Shown: positions 43,691-55,146, counted from the first letter of the stretch. The stretch: 64,000 nt of DNA from Porphyra umbilicalis (GCA_002049455.2 KV918787.1:124001-188000), one strand, 5' to 3'. Notes: generated from the letters alone by a model not told the origin. Program-made: numbers and translations.

Positions 43691-44639
43691 GAGCGGCCCC
43701 CCCCCCCCCCCCGGGGGTGGGTCCCCCGCGCCCGCCTCCCCCCTCCCCGCCCCCGGCGACACGCCCGGCGACAGCGACACGTCGGCGACCGAGACGGTGG
43801 CGACGGCGTCGCCCCTGACGACCCCCCCCCCCCCCCCCCTGGACGCGGACGGGGAGGAGGGGCTCCCCACCCCCGCCTTTACACACCCCGGCGCGGAGGC
43901 GGTGCGCATCCTCCCCACCGCCGTGGCCGCGTCGGTCGCGCAGCTGCGCGGCTCCGCGTCCATCGATATGCTCCTCGGGTGGCAGCAAACGACGATTAGC
44001 CGGCAGGCGCGCGCGTTAAAGGCGACGCACGGGGCGCTCAAGCGGCGGCTGCGCGTGCGCGTCGGCGCCGCCCCGACGCGGCGGCGGTCGCCGACGCGGC
44101 CGTGGCCGTGGCGCGGACGGTGCCCCTCGTCGGCGCCGCGTGCGTCACCGCGTCGTGGGCGCTCGCCGACGCGGCGGCGGAGATGGAGTCGGAGGGCACC
44201 GCCGGCGAGTCGGGGGGGGGGGGGACGGGGACGCCGCGGGGGGGGGGGCGACGGCGCAACCCGCCGCCGCCGCCGCCGCCGTCGGTCCAAGGCTGCCGCC
44301 GCGGCCGCCGCCAATGGCGGCGGCGGCGGTGGCGGCGGCGCTGCCGCCGCCGGCGGGCTGCCCCCCGCCGAGGGCATCCAAGAGGGGTGGGTGCGGCTGC
44401 CCCTCGAAGCCTACGCCCCGACCGAGCCGCTGCGCGCGCACGGCGGACGGCTGTCGGAGGAGGGCCCGATCCGCGGCGACTGGGCGCCGCGGCAGGCGTG
44501 GGCGGGCGCGCCCGTCGGGTCCGCCACCGTCCTCACCGCCGCCGACGCGCTCGTGCGCGCCATGGTCGGCGCCGAGGCGGCGGCGCGCGCACTCGGCGTG
44601 CCCGTGGGGGGGGGCGGGGGGGGGGGCGCCGCCGCGTCG

Positions 44640-44693
<54 letters not shown>

Positions 44694-45431
44694 GCGGGGG
44701 GGTCCGCCGCCGCCGCGGCCGCGCCGGTGGCGGCGGCGGCGGGGGCGGCGACGGCGGTTCCGGGCGCGACGGGCGCCGACGGGGGCGTTGCAGAGGCGGC
44801 GGCGGCGGCGGCGGCGGGCGGCGGCGGCGGCAAGGGCAAGGCCAAGGCCGCCAAACCCCCCAAAGCGGCCAAGGCGGACAAGGCGCGCGCGGCAGAGGCG
44901 CCCGACAGCCCCGGCGGCGCCGACGAGGGGGGGGGGTCCGACGCGCCCGAGCGGGGGCGCGCGGCGGACAAGCCGTCGAGGGCGTCGGCCAAGGCGGACA
45001 AGGCCGTCAAGGTCGAGCGCCTCGGCCGCGGCGACCGCGTGGAGCGCGGTGACCGGGGGGACCGGGGGGACCGCGGCGACCGGGGGGACTGGGGGGAGCG
45101 CGGGGGGGAGCGCGGCGACCGCGGCGACCGCGGCGACCGTGGCGACCGCGGCGACCGCGGTGACCGCGGTGACCGCGGCGACCGTGGCGACCGCGGCGAC
45201 CGCGGTGACCGCGGCGACCGCGGCGACCGCGGCGGCGACTGGGAGCGGGGCGACCGGGAGCGGGGCGACCGCGGCGAGAGGGGCGACTGGGGGAACGCCC
45301 GGGAGGAGCGCAGCGACGGTGGGGGCGCCAAGGGCAGGGTGTCCAAGAGCCCTTATGGCAAGCGCAAGGGCGCCTCTGAGGACGATGCGGGCGCCGAGGG
45401 GGAGAGCGGCAAGCGCCGCCGCCGCCGGTGA
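42985..45431 (+). CDS. Nuclear protein with RD/RE and GDR repeat tracts (possible RNA-associated factor)
   Basis: ATG 42985 (context GACCATGG) starts [20 protein letters not shown]. An alternating Arg/Asp-Arg/Glu tract ([18 protein letters not shown]) follows, the kind of charged repeat seen in splicing factors such as U1-70K. A globular-looking core contains [33 protein letters not shown] and [18 protein letters not shown]. After a poly-Gly/Ala region comes [19 protein letters not shown] and [20 protein letters not shown]. The C terminus has [19 protein letters not shown], about 20 copies of a 9-bp unit encoding GDR (45047-45236), and a final KRRRRR. The frame changes at poly-G 43.35-43.39 kb and again around 44.06-44.10 and 44.21-44.34 kb. 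No domain is recognised. RNA or chromatin association is inferred from composition alone. Confidence 0.6.
45047..45236 (+). repeat. 9-bp coding repeat (GDR)n
   Basis: Units of GGCGACCGC/T or GGGGACCGG, all in frame. The encoded Gly-Asp-Arg array is a low-complexity polyampholyte. Confidence 0.85.
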
Positions 45432-47539
45432 TGTGGGCCTGGCGGTGGGGGGGGGGGGGGGCGGGGGGGTTGCTGGGGCGAGCCACCGAGTCGGGTCGGC
45501 GCGCGCTGCTGTTGAAGAGTGCTTGCGGCCAGTGTGGGACCTGGTGACGTGCCGTGCCTGGTGGGGACGTGTGTTGCGGTGGCCGCCACCGCCGCGTCGT
45601 CGGGCTGGGGCGCCCGCGCGGCGGCCGCCACCGCCCACGGTCGAGGCCGCCGCTTGCCACGAGCCCCGCCCGGACGGCGTTGGGTGCCCTCTTGGGCGTG
45701 GCGGGCCCCAACGACCGGCCTGTTTCTTCTTGCCGACTCTGGTGTCGTACTCACCCCCTCGTCTTTTGTCTCCGTCACGGCCGGTGGTCAGCGCGGAGCA
45801 GGGGGGCGGCGGAGCGCTTGCACCCAGGGTGGCCGGCCGCCGCGCCGCGCGGTCGGTCGGGCGGCGCCACGACCACAGCGCGGCAGGCGGCAGCTCCCAG
45901 TGCTCAGGGCGCGGGGCCGCCCTCACCCATGACCACCCGTGTTCTTGTCGTTTTTTTTTTTTTGGCGGTGCGGTCCGTTCTCCGTGGCGCAGTGGCGGGG
46001 ACCCACGGGGCGGGGTCGACGCGGGCGGGCGGCGCGCGCACACCCTGCGCAACGGCACGCGGTGCCGTCGTCAGCGCCGAGATGGACGTTGCGCGTGGCG
46101 CGGCGGGGGGGGGGAAAGACGCGGTCCACCGCGGCGGCGGCGGTGCGCGCCGACTGGTGCGGCGGGCGCCTCTGCCAAAGCGCCGCCAGCGGGACACGTG
46201 GCGCCTTGGGGTCCCCCTCGGGGACGCCGCCACCGTTGCTGCGACGGGGGGGTGGCCACCGCCACCGCCCACCCGCGCACGCGGTGCGCGTCGCGCGTCG
46301 CCGGCGGGCCGGCGCGGGGGTTTCGCGGCCCCCCCACACGCCGCCCCCCGCACACGGGGTGCGCGTCGCGCCTCGCCGCCGCCCCATCGCCAGACTTTTT
46401 CAGCCCCCCCCCACACAGCGCAGCCACGGGCGCGCCCGTGGTCGGGCCGGGGTGTCGGCGGCGCCACCCCTCCGCAGCGGCGACGCGCGGCGCGCCCCGG
46501 CCGACGCGCACGCCTCGGGGGACGCGTCGTCATCCCGTCGGCCCCGCACCGGCGGTGCTGCCGCGGCCACTGCCGCGGCCACTGCCGCGGCCACTGCCGC
46601 GGCCACTGCCGCCGCTGTCGCCACCGCTGCGCCCTCCGTTGCCGCCGTCTGGCGGCGGCGGCGGCGGCGGGGCGGCCGCCTCAGAACAGAAAAGCAAGAG
46701 CAGCCGCAGCCGTTTGTGGTTCGAAATACGCACCACAGAAAGACGGCCCTTCACGCTGGATCTACGGCATACGCAGAAGCGTCGACCACGACTTGGCACG
46801 GCGTGATGGCGGTGCTCGCACGCCCCCTCGACGCGGTGGGGCGCATGGTGTCGTCGCTCTCCTGTTCTTTGTTGTTCGTGGGCTGGAGGCCGTTAACGCA
46901 CAAGAACGACTTCGTCTGACCCATTGAACCCTTTCGATTATTTGTCAATGACAGTCAGCCAGTGATAAATTCCCTGGCCTTTAGGCAGGGTGCTCTCCAG
47001 GGTTGTAAGATTTCGACGAAATCATCATTGATGGTTTCTTTTCTCCATAATTATTAATAGCGCACACGGCCAGGGTCTGGGGAAAATCTCCCGCAGTAAG
47101 CAGTATCGCCTGGGTATTGTCCCTGACGCGATTCTGGATCAACGACGCCCCACGCCATGTAGTATCTCATCCAGAAGGGCACCCCGTCGATTGTGTAAGG
47201 AAAAATCGTCGTGTGGGCCGTTTGCAACGCCTCAGAGCACTGTAGTTCAAAGCAAATCACAATCAAGTTGCCTCAGTACACTCGACTGGAGGGGGTCCCT
47301 TACAGCAGCGGTCGCCCCGCCCCAGATGGAATGCGGTCGGGGATCAAATGCACTGCCGGACGGAAAGTCCAGCACAGGGGAATGACAACGAGAGGCCAGA
47401 GAACAGATCGTTACAACGTTCCCGCGAGCTGGGCATCATCACATCATTCACAGTGCTGGAATCACATTTCCCCGTCACAGGTGGGCATCATGCCGGCCGC
47501 CCCCGCTGTATGGGAGCTATTTACCCGCGGCGCATGGGT
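45432..47539. other. GC-rich 3' region, then AT-richer repeat-bearing DNA
   Basis: To 46.7 kb it is GC-rich low-complexity DNA, including four tandem copies of GCGGCCACTGCC at about 46.56-46.61 kb. From 46.9 kb there is a copy of the CCCTGGCCTTTAGG hairpin motif (46972-46990). A minus-strand frame at 47054-47266 has normal composition (PYTIDGVPFWMRYYMAWGVV) but no recognised family. Part of that frame (DPESRQGQYP) recurs as DNA at 54.93-54.96 kb. Confidence 0.35.
47054..47266 (-). CDS. Short unassigned frame, probable repeat-derived fragment
   Basis: 70 codons with normal amino-acid use (PYTIDGVPFWMRYYMAWGVV). The DNA for its segment DPESRQGQYP resembles 54.93-54.96 kb, so it is probably a piece of an interspersed element rather than a host gene. 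Confidence 0.2.
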   Translation of the reverse strand: MIVICFELQCSEALQTAHTTIFPYTIDGVPFWMRYYMAWGVVDPESRQGQYPGDTAYCGRFSPDPGRVRY

Positions 47540-49010
47540 GGCTGCCGCCGGCGCCTGCCGCTGCACCGCGCTGCTCCCGCCCCCGCAGCGGTTGCCTCTC
47601 TCCCCCACTGCTACCGTCCCCCGCTGCCGCCGTCCCCCGCTGCCGCCGCCCCTGGCTGCCGCCGCCCCCGTGGCGCGGCCGCCCCTGGCTGCCGCCGTCG
47701 CCGCCCCCAGCTGCCACCGCCGCCGCCACCAACCGCCGCCGCTGTCTCCACCGCCCGCTGCCACCTGCGCCCTGTCTTGCCGCCGCCGCCGCCCCCTACC
47801 GCCCCTGCTCCTGCCTGCCGCCGCCGCCACCTCAACCTGCTACCGCCGCTGACGCCGCCCCCTGCCGCTGCCGCCCCAGCCTGCCGCCGCCCCCGCCCCC
47901 GGCTGCCGGCACCGCCGCTTCCACCTGCCTCCACCGCCGCTGCCATCCGCTGCCGCCGCCGCCCTCGACCGCCACCGTCGCCGACCCCGGCTGCCGCCAC
48001 CGCCGCCCGCGGCGGCCGCCGCCGCCGTCCCCAGCGGCCGCCGCCCCCGGCGGCTGCCGCCGTCGTCCCCGGCCGCTGGCGCCGCCGCCCCCGGCGGCTG
48101 CCGCCGCCGCCCCCGTCCGCTGCGGCCGCCACCCCCGTCCGCTGCGGCCGCCGCCCCCGGCCGCTGCCGCCGCTCACGGCGGCTGCCGCTGCCCCCGGCC
48201 GCTGCTGCCGCCCTCGGCCGCCGCCGCCGCCGCCCTCGGCCGCTGGCGCCGCCGTCCCTGGCCGCTGGCGCCGCTGCCCCCGGCGGCTGCCGCCACCGCC
48301 CCCGTCCGCTGCCGCCGCCGCCTTCGGCCGCTGCCGCCGCTCACGGCGGCTGCCACCGCCCCCGGCCGCTGCCGCCGCCGCCCCCGGCGGCTGCCGCTGC
48401 CGCCCCCGGCGGCTGCCGCCGCCGTCACTAGCTGCTGCCGCCGCTGCCCCCGGCGCCTGCCACCGCTGCCCCCGAGCGCTGTCGCCGCTCTCGGCGGCTG
48501 CCGCCGCCCCCGGCCACTGCTACCGCCCTTGGCGACTGCCGCCGCCGCTCTTGGCCGCTGGTGCCCCCGTCCCCGGCTGCTGCCGCAGCCTCCCCCGGCC
48601 GCTGCCGCCACCGCCCCCGGTTGATGCCGCCGCCGCCCCCGGCTGGTTCCGCCGCCGCCCGCCGCCGCCTCCGCCTCTGGCCGCCGCCCCCGCCCCCGGC
48701 CGCAGCCTCCGCCGCTGGCGCCACCCTGGTCCCTGGCGAGCGCCCCACCTGCTGGCGCCACCCTCGCCGCCGCCGCCACCCCCGCCCCTGGCCGCCGTCC
48801 CCGCCGCTGGCGCCGCCGCCGTCGCTGGCGCTGCCCTGGCCGCCGGCTGGCGCCGCCGCTGCCCGCCGCCGCCCCCGACGCTGGCGCCGCCCCCGCCCCT
48901 GGCCTCCGCCTCCGCCGCTGGCGCCGCCCCCGCCGCTGACCACCGCCCCCGCGGCTGGCCGCCGCCCCTGCGGGCGGTCGGTCGTAGCGACCCCGGCGTC
49001 TGTGCGGTCT
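47540..49010 (+). repeat. GC-rich minisatellite array, arm 1
   Basis: About 1.45 kb of degenerate units built from CCGCTGCCGCCGCCGCCCCC and GGCGGCTGCCGCC. The plus frame stays open for 613 codons but encodes only Ala/Pro/Arg/Gly repeats. Its right part (about 48.55-49.02 kb) is repeated in opposite orientation at 50.38-50.76 kb. Confidence 0.8.
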
Positions 49011-49189
49011 GCGTGTGGGTGGGCTGTCCATGGCGAGTGGTGGGTGGCAGGTGGCGGGTGTGGGGGGTGGACGGTGCGTGGGCTTTGCGTGTGGGTGGGG
49101 CGGCTGGTTGTGGTGGCTGGCAGTGGGAGCCGGCGGCGGCGGTAGCGGCTGGCGTCGGTTTAGTACATCAGTCATACATCCACCGATAA

Positions 49190-50040
49190 CTGTTCATGCG
49201 CCACGGCTACGTGTGTGCGGGGATCTTATGGGACTTTCAGGGAGGGCCTAAGGTGCTTTGGCAGCAAGCCGCCTCCACAGGCGACTAATACACACGATTA
49301 TGAGGTGGCTCGGTTGGCGGAAAAGACGCTACGTGCCATGGGCATCCTACGACCGCCCTGATGCGGCTTTTCAGGCTCAATTGAGTGTATGGGATGAATA
49401 AAAGCCAACGCACACAGAGAGTTGGCCAGCAGACAGACAGAGCACCGTGGGGAGGTAGCGGCTTATCTGGCCGCTGTGAACTTGGAGGGGCTAGAAAAGT
49501 AGGAAGGAGGCCTTTGTACACCTAGCCACCTGCATTTCCGTTCCCAGCACCCTTCAAAGCATCAGGAAGGATTCTCTCTGAAAAAGTGTTGTTTTGGTCG
49601 ACTTCGCCCCCGACGTGCCGCATGCTCCTCCTTCTTGGACCAGATGGAAGCGAGTAAAGCGGCGGTGACCAGACCGTTCCGTCGCCAAAAAAATAGTGAA
49701 CATAATGGGCAAAGGGTGCTGTAGGACGTACGCACCGCTTCTTTTTTTGCAAGAAAAGATGCAGAACTGTTATAGGCAGCAAGAGAAGCGCAGGGTCGCA
49801 ACCCACTGGATTGAACAGTGTCAGAGAAAATACATGATCCACTGGATTGGACAGTGTCAGTCTCGATCTGCGGAGTACACTGGATCTGAAGCACTGTCAA
49901 AGTGGGTCCATTCACGCTGCTTGGTGGAGCCGTCTGCCGTCTCCTCTGCCTCCGTGCCCCCCTCAGCTGATTGCCAGGACGGCTACGACTGCCGTCGTCA
50001 GTGCCTTTCTGTCGTATACACTGTGTCTGATACACTGTCA
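49190..50040. other. Spacer between inverted minisatellite arms
   Basis: Moderate-GC DNA with a ~37-bp tandem repeat at 49.80-49.90 kb. No gene recognised. Confidence 0.4.
49804..49905 (+). repeat. Tandem repeat of 36-38 bp, three copies
   Basis: Units start at 49804, 49840 and 49878 with CACTGGAT(T/C)(G/T)(G/A)A..CAGTGTCA. A further partial copy (ACACTGTCAGAAAGG) lies at about 50.03 kb. Confidence 0.65.
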
Positions 50041-50379
50041 GAAAGGTTCATCTCCCTCCTTCCCCCGTTTCCCGTCTCTTTCACCCACTACCGATGCGCC
50101 CTCGCTCACCATCACGCTCATTCTCGCGTCCGCCGCCCACCCCCCATAGCAGTTGCTTTCCCACACCGCATCTGCCTCCCCCATCCCTGCTGCCTCTCCC
50201 CACCCTCGTTGCCTCCCCCGACCTTCGCTGCACCCCCCCACCGTTGTTGCCCCCCCACATCGCCGATGCTTCCCCTCGCCGCCGCTGCCTCCCCCCACCA
50301 TTTCCGCCTCGTCACACAAAACCAACGGCCGCGGCCGACCCACCCCAACACCCGCCACCCGACACCGAATGTCCTCCCT

Positions 50380-50765
50380 CAGGCAGCCCGCACACGCGCC
50401 GGGGTCGCTGCCACCGACCGCCCGCTGGGACGGCGGCCAGCAGCGGGGGCGGCGCCAGCGGATGGGGCAGCGCCAAACGGGGAGGAGGCGGCCAGCGGCG
50501 GGGGCGGCGCCAGCGGCGGGGGGCGCGGCCAGGGGCGGGGGCGGTGGCAGCGGCGGGGGCGGCACCAGCAGGTGGGGCGGCCGCCAGAGCCCAGGGCAGC
50601 GCCAGAGCCGGCGGCGGTGTCATCGGCGGGGGCTGCGGCCAGGGGCGGGGGCGGCAGCCAGGGGCGGGGGCGGCGGCGGGCGGCGGCGGCGCCAGCCGGG
50701 CGGCGCCCGTAGGGGGGTGGCGGCGAGCGGCGGGGGCGGCGGCCGGCGGCGAGGTGTCTGGTGCC
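50380..50765 (-). repeat. GC-rich minisatellite array, arm 2 (inverted relative to arm 1)
   Basis: Reverse-complement units of the array at 47.54-49.01 kb. The unique edge also matches: GGGCGGTCGGTGGCAGCGAC on the minus strand here against GGGCGGTCGGTCGTAGCGAC on the plus strand at about 48.97 kb. In protein terms both edges read RAVGxSDPGxCA. Confidence 0.75.
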
Positions 50766-51263
50766 GCGCAGCTGGCGTCGGGGAAGGGAGGAGGGGCACG
50801 CCCGGGCAGTGTTTGTGACCCGGCAGAACATGCTGGGGCCCGCTGTCATACTCTGTCTTGTGACGCTCACATCCATCGGATAGCCATCGTTTCGTCACGT
50901 CCAGGGATATCCCGAAATGTTACCGGGGCACTCGTCATTGCAGTGAGTTCAACCATGCCTCAGTCCACAATCGATAAAATTTTATCGTCGCGATGTGCCC
51001 CGCAGGCACCCCCCGCCAGGGCCCCCCCACAGAGCCCACCCACCCAGCCCCCCCCCCAGAGCCCCACCACCCGGGCCCCCCCCAGCCCCCCCCCAAGCCC
51101 CCCCTAAGAGCCCCCCGACCCAGCCCCCCCCCAGCCCCCCCCCCGACCCCCCCCAACCCCCCCCCCCCCCCCCCACACCCCCCCTGAGAGCCCCCCCCGT
51201 CGATTGTAGCCCACCTACACGTCGAATCGACGGGGTGCGTTTTTTTTGAAATACAACCTCCCC
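50766..51263. other. Spacer with poly-C tract and palindrome
   Basis: Contains GATAAAATTTTATC (palindrome, about 50.972-50.985 kb) and a ~190-bp C-rich tract (51.0-51.2 kb) of CCCCCCAGAGCCC-type units, immediately left of TIR element copy 2. Confidence 0.45.
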
Positions 51264-51602
51264 CACGCCTAGTCAACAGGCAGTGTTCCTGCTCTTCTGG
51301 GTTTTGAAGCGATTTGCGGGCCTTGGTTGGCTGCTCCGTCCAAATGTGACAGCTCATTGGTCACAAATGAGAGTGTCAGATCGGGCATATGTAGTTTCAA
51401 CCGTAGTACCACGTGGAGAACAGCACCCCCTCTCACCAACCCTGCCGGGCAGTACAGCGTGATCGTTTTGAGAGGCTCTCGTGAAAATCTTGTCGGAGAA
51501 AGCGGTGTTTGAACGGCCCCGCTACTCCGTCGGAAGCGACGCACATCAATGCAGAACGACAGAAACGGCAACAACTCCGACACTGTTCACGCTGTGGCAG
51601 CA

Positions 51603-52150
51603 TTCTTTGGCTTACTCTGCTGCACTGTGCGGTGTATCGCATAAACTGGCACCGCCAGAGCACGTGCATTTCCCACAAAAAAGATAGCGAGCAGACATAC
51701 GTGTCATTGTACACGGGGCTGTCAGAGGGTCGCAAGTGCTCCGATGTTCATTCTGACAACAGATTCTGGATCACGACATCCGAGTTACCCTAGCTTATAT
51801 AGGGGGAGCCTCTGGTTGTGCCTTGTGGCGTCCACAGACCCCCCCGACCGATTTTGTACCAGGGCATGCCGGGCCGAGTCAAGCGATCTGGTGGGAAAAC
51901 GGGCATAACTCCGGCTGTGTGTATGCATTTTGACTGTTCTTTGGCTCGTTCTGCTGCGCTGTATGGTGCGCTGCATGGTACAGCACCGCCAGAGCACGTG
52001 CATTTCCCACAAAAAAGATAGCAACCAGATATACGAGTCCATGTACACGGGGTTGTCAGAGGGTCGCATGTGCTACGATGCTCGTTCTGACGGCGGATTA
52101 TGACTCAGAGTACCCGAGTCACCATAGCCATAATAGGGGGAGCTGGTGGT
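51603..52150. repeat. 334-bp tandem duplication inside TIR element copy 2
   Basis: 51603-51816 and 51937-52150 align at a constant offset of 334 bp. They share GCACCGCCAGAGCACGTGCA, CCCACAAAAAAGATAGC and GTCAGAGGGTCGCA, and each ends at an ATAGGGGGAGC stretch. The copies differ at many positions, so the duplication is not recent. Confidence 0.75.
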
Positions 52151-52221
52151 TGGGTCGGTTGGCGACCACGGGTTCCCTGAACCCTATTGCTTCTTTCAAA
52201 AACACACGGCTCTGCTCTCCA

Positions 52222-52404
52222 TCATGTATGCTTCCCACTGTTGCGCGCCATGTACACCCCCACGGTACTCGCCGCCTCCATAGAGACCCCCGCCGCCCAC
52301 TTCTTTCTCTTCTTCGCCGCCTTGACGGCCTCAGCCCCGCACTCGGGCACCTGCGGCTTGTTTTCTCGTCGCACGTTCTTTCGCTCTTCGTCGTCATCCG
52401 CCAT
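52222..52404 (-). CDS. Small frame inside TIR element copy 2
   Basis: 60 codons, MADDDEERKNVRRENKPQVP, then a Lys/Arg-rich core (AAKKRKKWAAG). Its start region is shared with the frame at 16288 in copy 1, preceded by VG(R/G)(H)N in both. It could be the start of a former transposon protein or nuclear-targeted accessory protein. Confidence 0.3.
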   Translation of the reverse strand: MADDDEERKNVRRENKPQVPECGAEAVKAAKKRKKWAAGVSMEAASTVGVYMARNSGKHT

Positions 52405-54029
52405 ATTGCGCCCCACCTCAAAAGGACGGCGACCAAGCAGCGTCGACAGGGAAAAGCAGGTATAAAATCGCCTGCAAGACGAGGCGCGGGCAAGACGTGA
52501 TCCGCCCCGGATCACGTCGGACTGCTGCTGATCCGGTGACGCCGGCGACCCCGCTCAGAGCGGCCATCAGCCGGGGTCCGTAATGGGGTCGCGACCCAAT
52601 TTTGTATCGACCACTAGAATTTCAGCACGTTGCAGCGCAGCTTTCACTGATGGAGTGTAATGCCCAGACCCAGAAGAGCAGCCTTGACTAAAGGTCGATT
52701 CCACGCATTAAGGCGCATGAGCGCGACTCATATTGGCGCGCACAGAACTCGGCAATGAAACAAGCGTTGACGCTCCGCATGGACGCATCCTGGAGCCTAC
52801 TTCATCAGCTTTTTTATGACCCACTTTCAGGCGGCTACGACAATAGGCTTGAGAGACAGACGTTTTTCCTTGCATCCCACCGTTGTCTTGAACGCCTTTT
52901 TGTGGAATAAATGGCCCGCTGATCATGCTGCAGGCGGTAACTCCACGTGGCTAGGCAACAAAATGCGTGTCATCGGTGCTGCGGGGAAGTCTGGACGACA
53001 TGTGTGGCCGTTGGTCAACATGGGCGGTGGTGGTGGGGGGCAGGTGATGCTCGTAGCCGGCCGAGAGAAAGTGCATTTCCATGGGATGCCAGATCGGATC
53101 AATACGTGTCTTGCATGACAAATTGGTCAGAGCCAGTTCTGGATCGGCAGAGACAAAGAAAACGACGCGATTCTGGAGGGGCAGAGAAACACCGAGGTGT
53201 ATCTCAGCGCTACAAGATCCTTTGAGCGCCTAGTCTTTTTTCCTTGAGTACCCATGCCACGGAGACGAGTTCTATTTACTTCTCATGGTTAAAAAAAGTC
53301 TAGAACAGCAGAGAAAACCCTTTCCTCATCCGCCTAATTGCATGGAATAGACCTTTAGGCGTGGCCCGAAGTGGATCACCAGAATCGTCGATTCCAGCTT
53401 GTTTGCCCATTGCTTTTTCTCCCCACGAACGCCGTTGCCTCGATATATGGTCGAACAGGGAATTAACATACCGGCAGGAAGCTCTAGGGAAGACGCTTCT
53501 TTTGGTGCCAGTTGCGCTCGTAGGCTCGAACAAAAGAGCAGTGATCGATAGGTTGAGCGCACGAAGCGCTCTCAGCGTCGAAGTGCCCGAAACATTACGG
53601 ATCAAGTCGATCGATCGGGATCAAGTTTGCACTTGCGTGTCCGGTCGCCCTTCCTCGCAGGTGGCGGAGCGCGCGCGCCTTCTCGCCCAAGCCTGCACTC
53701 CAAAGGCCGCCAGATGCCCGCGCAGGCATTGCGCTAGCACTTCCCCCCCCAGCAACACCTGTGACAGACGCCTCGTGGCACACGGGCGCCCACCCAGCCG
53801 CGCTTTCCGACCGAGTCGGCCACCTCGCCCAACTGAAAATGTGCGTCTGTTACTTGCAGGCGCCAACACACCGCCACCCACCGCCCACCACAACCCTCCC
53901 ATCACTTCACTACCTGCCCTCCTCTCCGACCAGCGACCCCCCCCCCAAACCACGTGCCCCCCGCCTACCTTTTCCGCCTCACCACCTTTTCCACACGCTC
54001 CCACACGCTCCGCCAAGACTGGCGGGCAT

Positions 54030-54445
54030 CATGTCGTCAACAACCCCTTTCCCCCCGTCGCCGCCTCGCTCGCCCGTCCAAGCCGCGTTGCCCCACCGTC
54101 CCCGCCGCCTTGCCCTTTGTCGCCGCCGCCTTGCCCCCCGTCGCCACCGCCTCGCCCGCCCGTCCAAGCCGTGTTGCCCCGCCGTCCCCGCCGCCTTGCC
54201 CCCCGTCGCCACCACCTCGCCCGCCCATCCAAGACGAGTTTCCCCGCCGTCGCCGCCGCCTCGCCCCGCCGTCGCCATCGCCTCGCCTCCCCGTAGCCAC
54301 CGCCCCGCCCGCCCGTCCAAGACGCGCTTTCCCGCCGTCGCCGCTGCCCCGCCCCCCCTTCGCCGCCGCTTCGTCCCCCCATCGACGCCGCCTTGCCCGC
54401 CGTCGCCGCCGCCTTGCCCCGCCGTCGCCGACCGCCGGCGACGGC
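54030..54445 (+). repeat. Pyrimidine-rich minisatellite
   Basis: Nested repeats of GTCGCCGCCGCCTTGCCCCG and CGCCCGCCCGTCCAAG.CG. All plus-strand frames are Pro/Arg/Ser-rich. The strong strand asymmetry (C/T on plus) suggests possible triplex or quadruplex structure. Confidence 0.7.
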
Positions 54446-55126
54446 CACAGCGTAGCTTTCTCTGATCAAGCTACCGGCATCTGCCCCCCACCGGCGTCCG
54501 CTGCCAAGGTTCGAAAGACGTCTAGGGGGGGGCGGGCGAGAAGAAGGCGGAGGGGAGCCGCGCGGGAGGAAGGGACGGAAGGAAGGGGAGGGGGTGGGCG
54601 GGCGATGGCGCTTGGCGTGGAACAGCAGGCGTCCGCGTGGTCGACAATCGATGCAGAGGACTCGATCGGACTGCTCAGAATCATGATCGCCATCAGTTAT
54701 CAAGTAGCCCGTGTAATCAATCCAATTTCGAGTGATCCATCTTCGCGTCGCTGGAGTAACAAAAAGACGTCAATGAAACACAACTTCGGCCTACAGAAAG
54801 GGCAAGAAGAACAAATAAAAAGGCAGTACATGCCGTACAAAAAAGAACGCTCTCATCACGGCCTTCTCAGATCTGCCTTCAGATCTCATTTCTGACAACA
54901 TCCCACGACGCTATGCTCCATAGCGAGAAAAGTGATCCAAACACGCGTCGGGGACAATACCCCCCCCCCCCCCGTGCCGCCCCCCGCTTTCAAGGAGAAT
55001 GTCTCCAGCATGGAGGATTGTACCATTCAACCTCGAAGAGAGCTTTCATTGGCCTGCTGGTCACTTACATCTGCTCTTCCATTGGCCTGTTCCCTGCTGT
55101 CAGGGAGTTCGCGTTTCGGGGATATT

Positions 55127-55146
55127 CCCTGGCCTTTAGGACAGGG
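55127..55146. repeat. Hairpin motif CCCTGGCCTTTAGGACAGGG
   Basis: Imperfect inverted repeat (CCCTG..CAGGG with GGCC/TAGG inside). Identical to 55251-55270 and near-identical to 46972-46990, 41148-41167 and 39742-39761. Confidence 0.7.

Larger units (their letters stand above)
51264..52696. mobile_element. Non-autonomous TIR DNA transposon, copy 2 (opposite orientation to copy 1)
   Basis: The left end CACGCCTAG.CAACAGGCAGTGTTCCTGCTCTTCTGGGT (positions 51264-51302) matches the complement of copy 1's right end. The subterminal block GACAGCTCATTGG.. ..AGTGTCAGATC also matches. The right end (ACCCAGAAGAGCAGCCTTGACTA, to about 52696) matches the complement of copy 1's left end, more diverged. The interior near the right end has one GGGTCGCGACCCAATTTT (52586 on) and a TGATCCGCCCCGGATCACG block shared with copy 1. 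A 334-bp tandem duplication in the middle is absent from copy 1. Confidence 0.7.

Noticed and set aside
47348-49189. 613-codon open frame of Pro/Ala/Arg repeats
   Set aside because: It lies on a GC minisatellite, its composition follows the repeat unit, the opposite strand is also open over long stretches, and no unique domain is present except a short edge shared with the inverted array.
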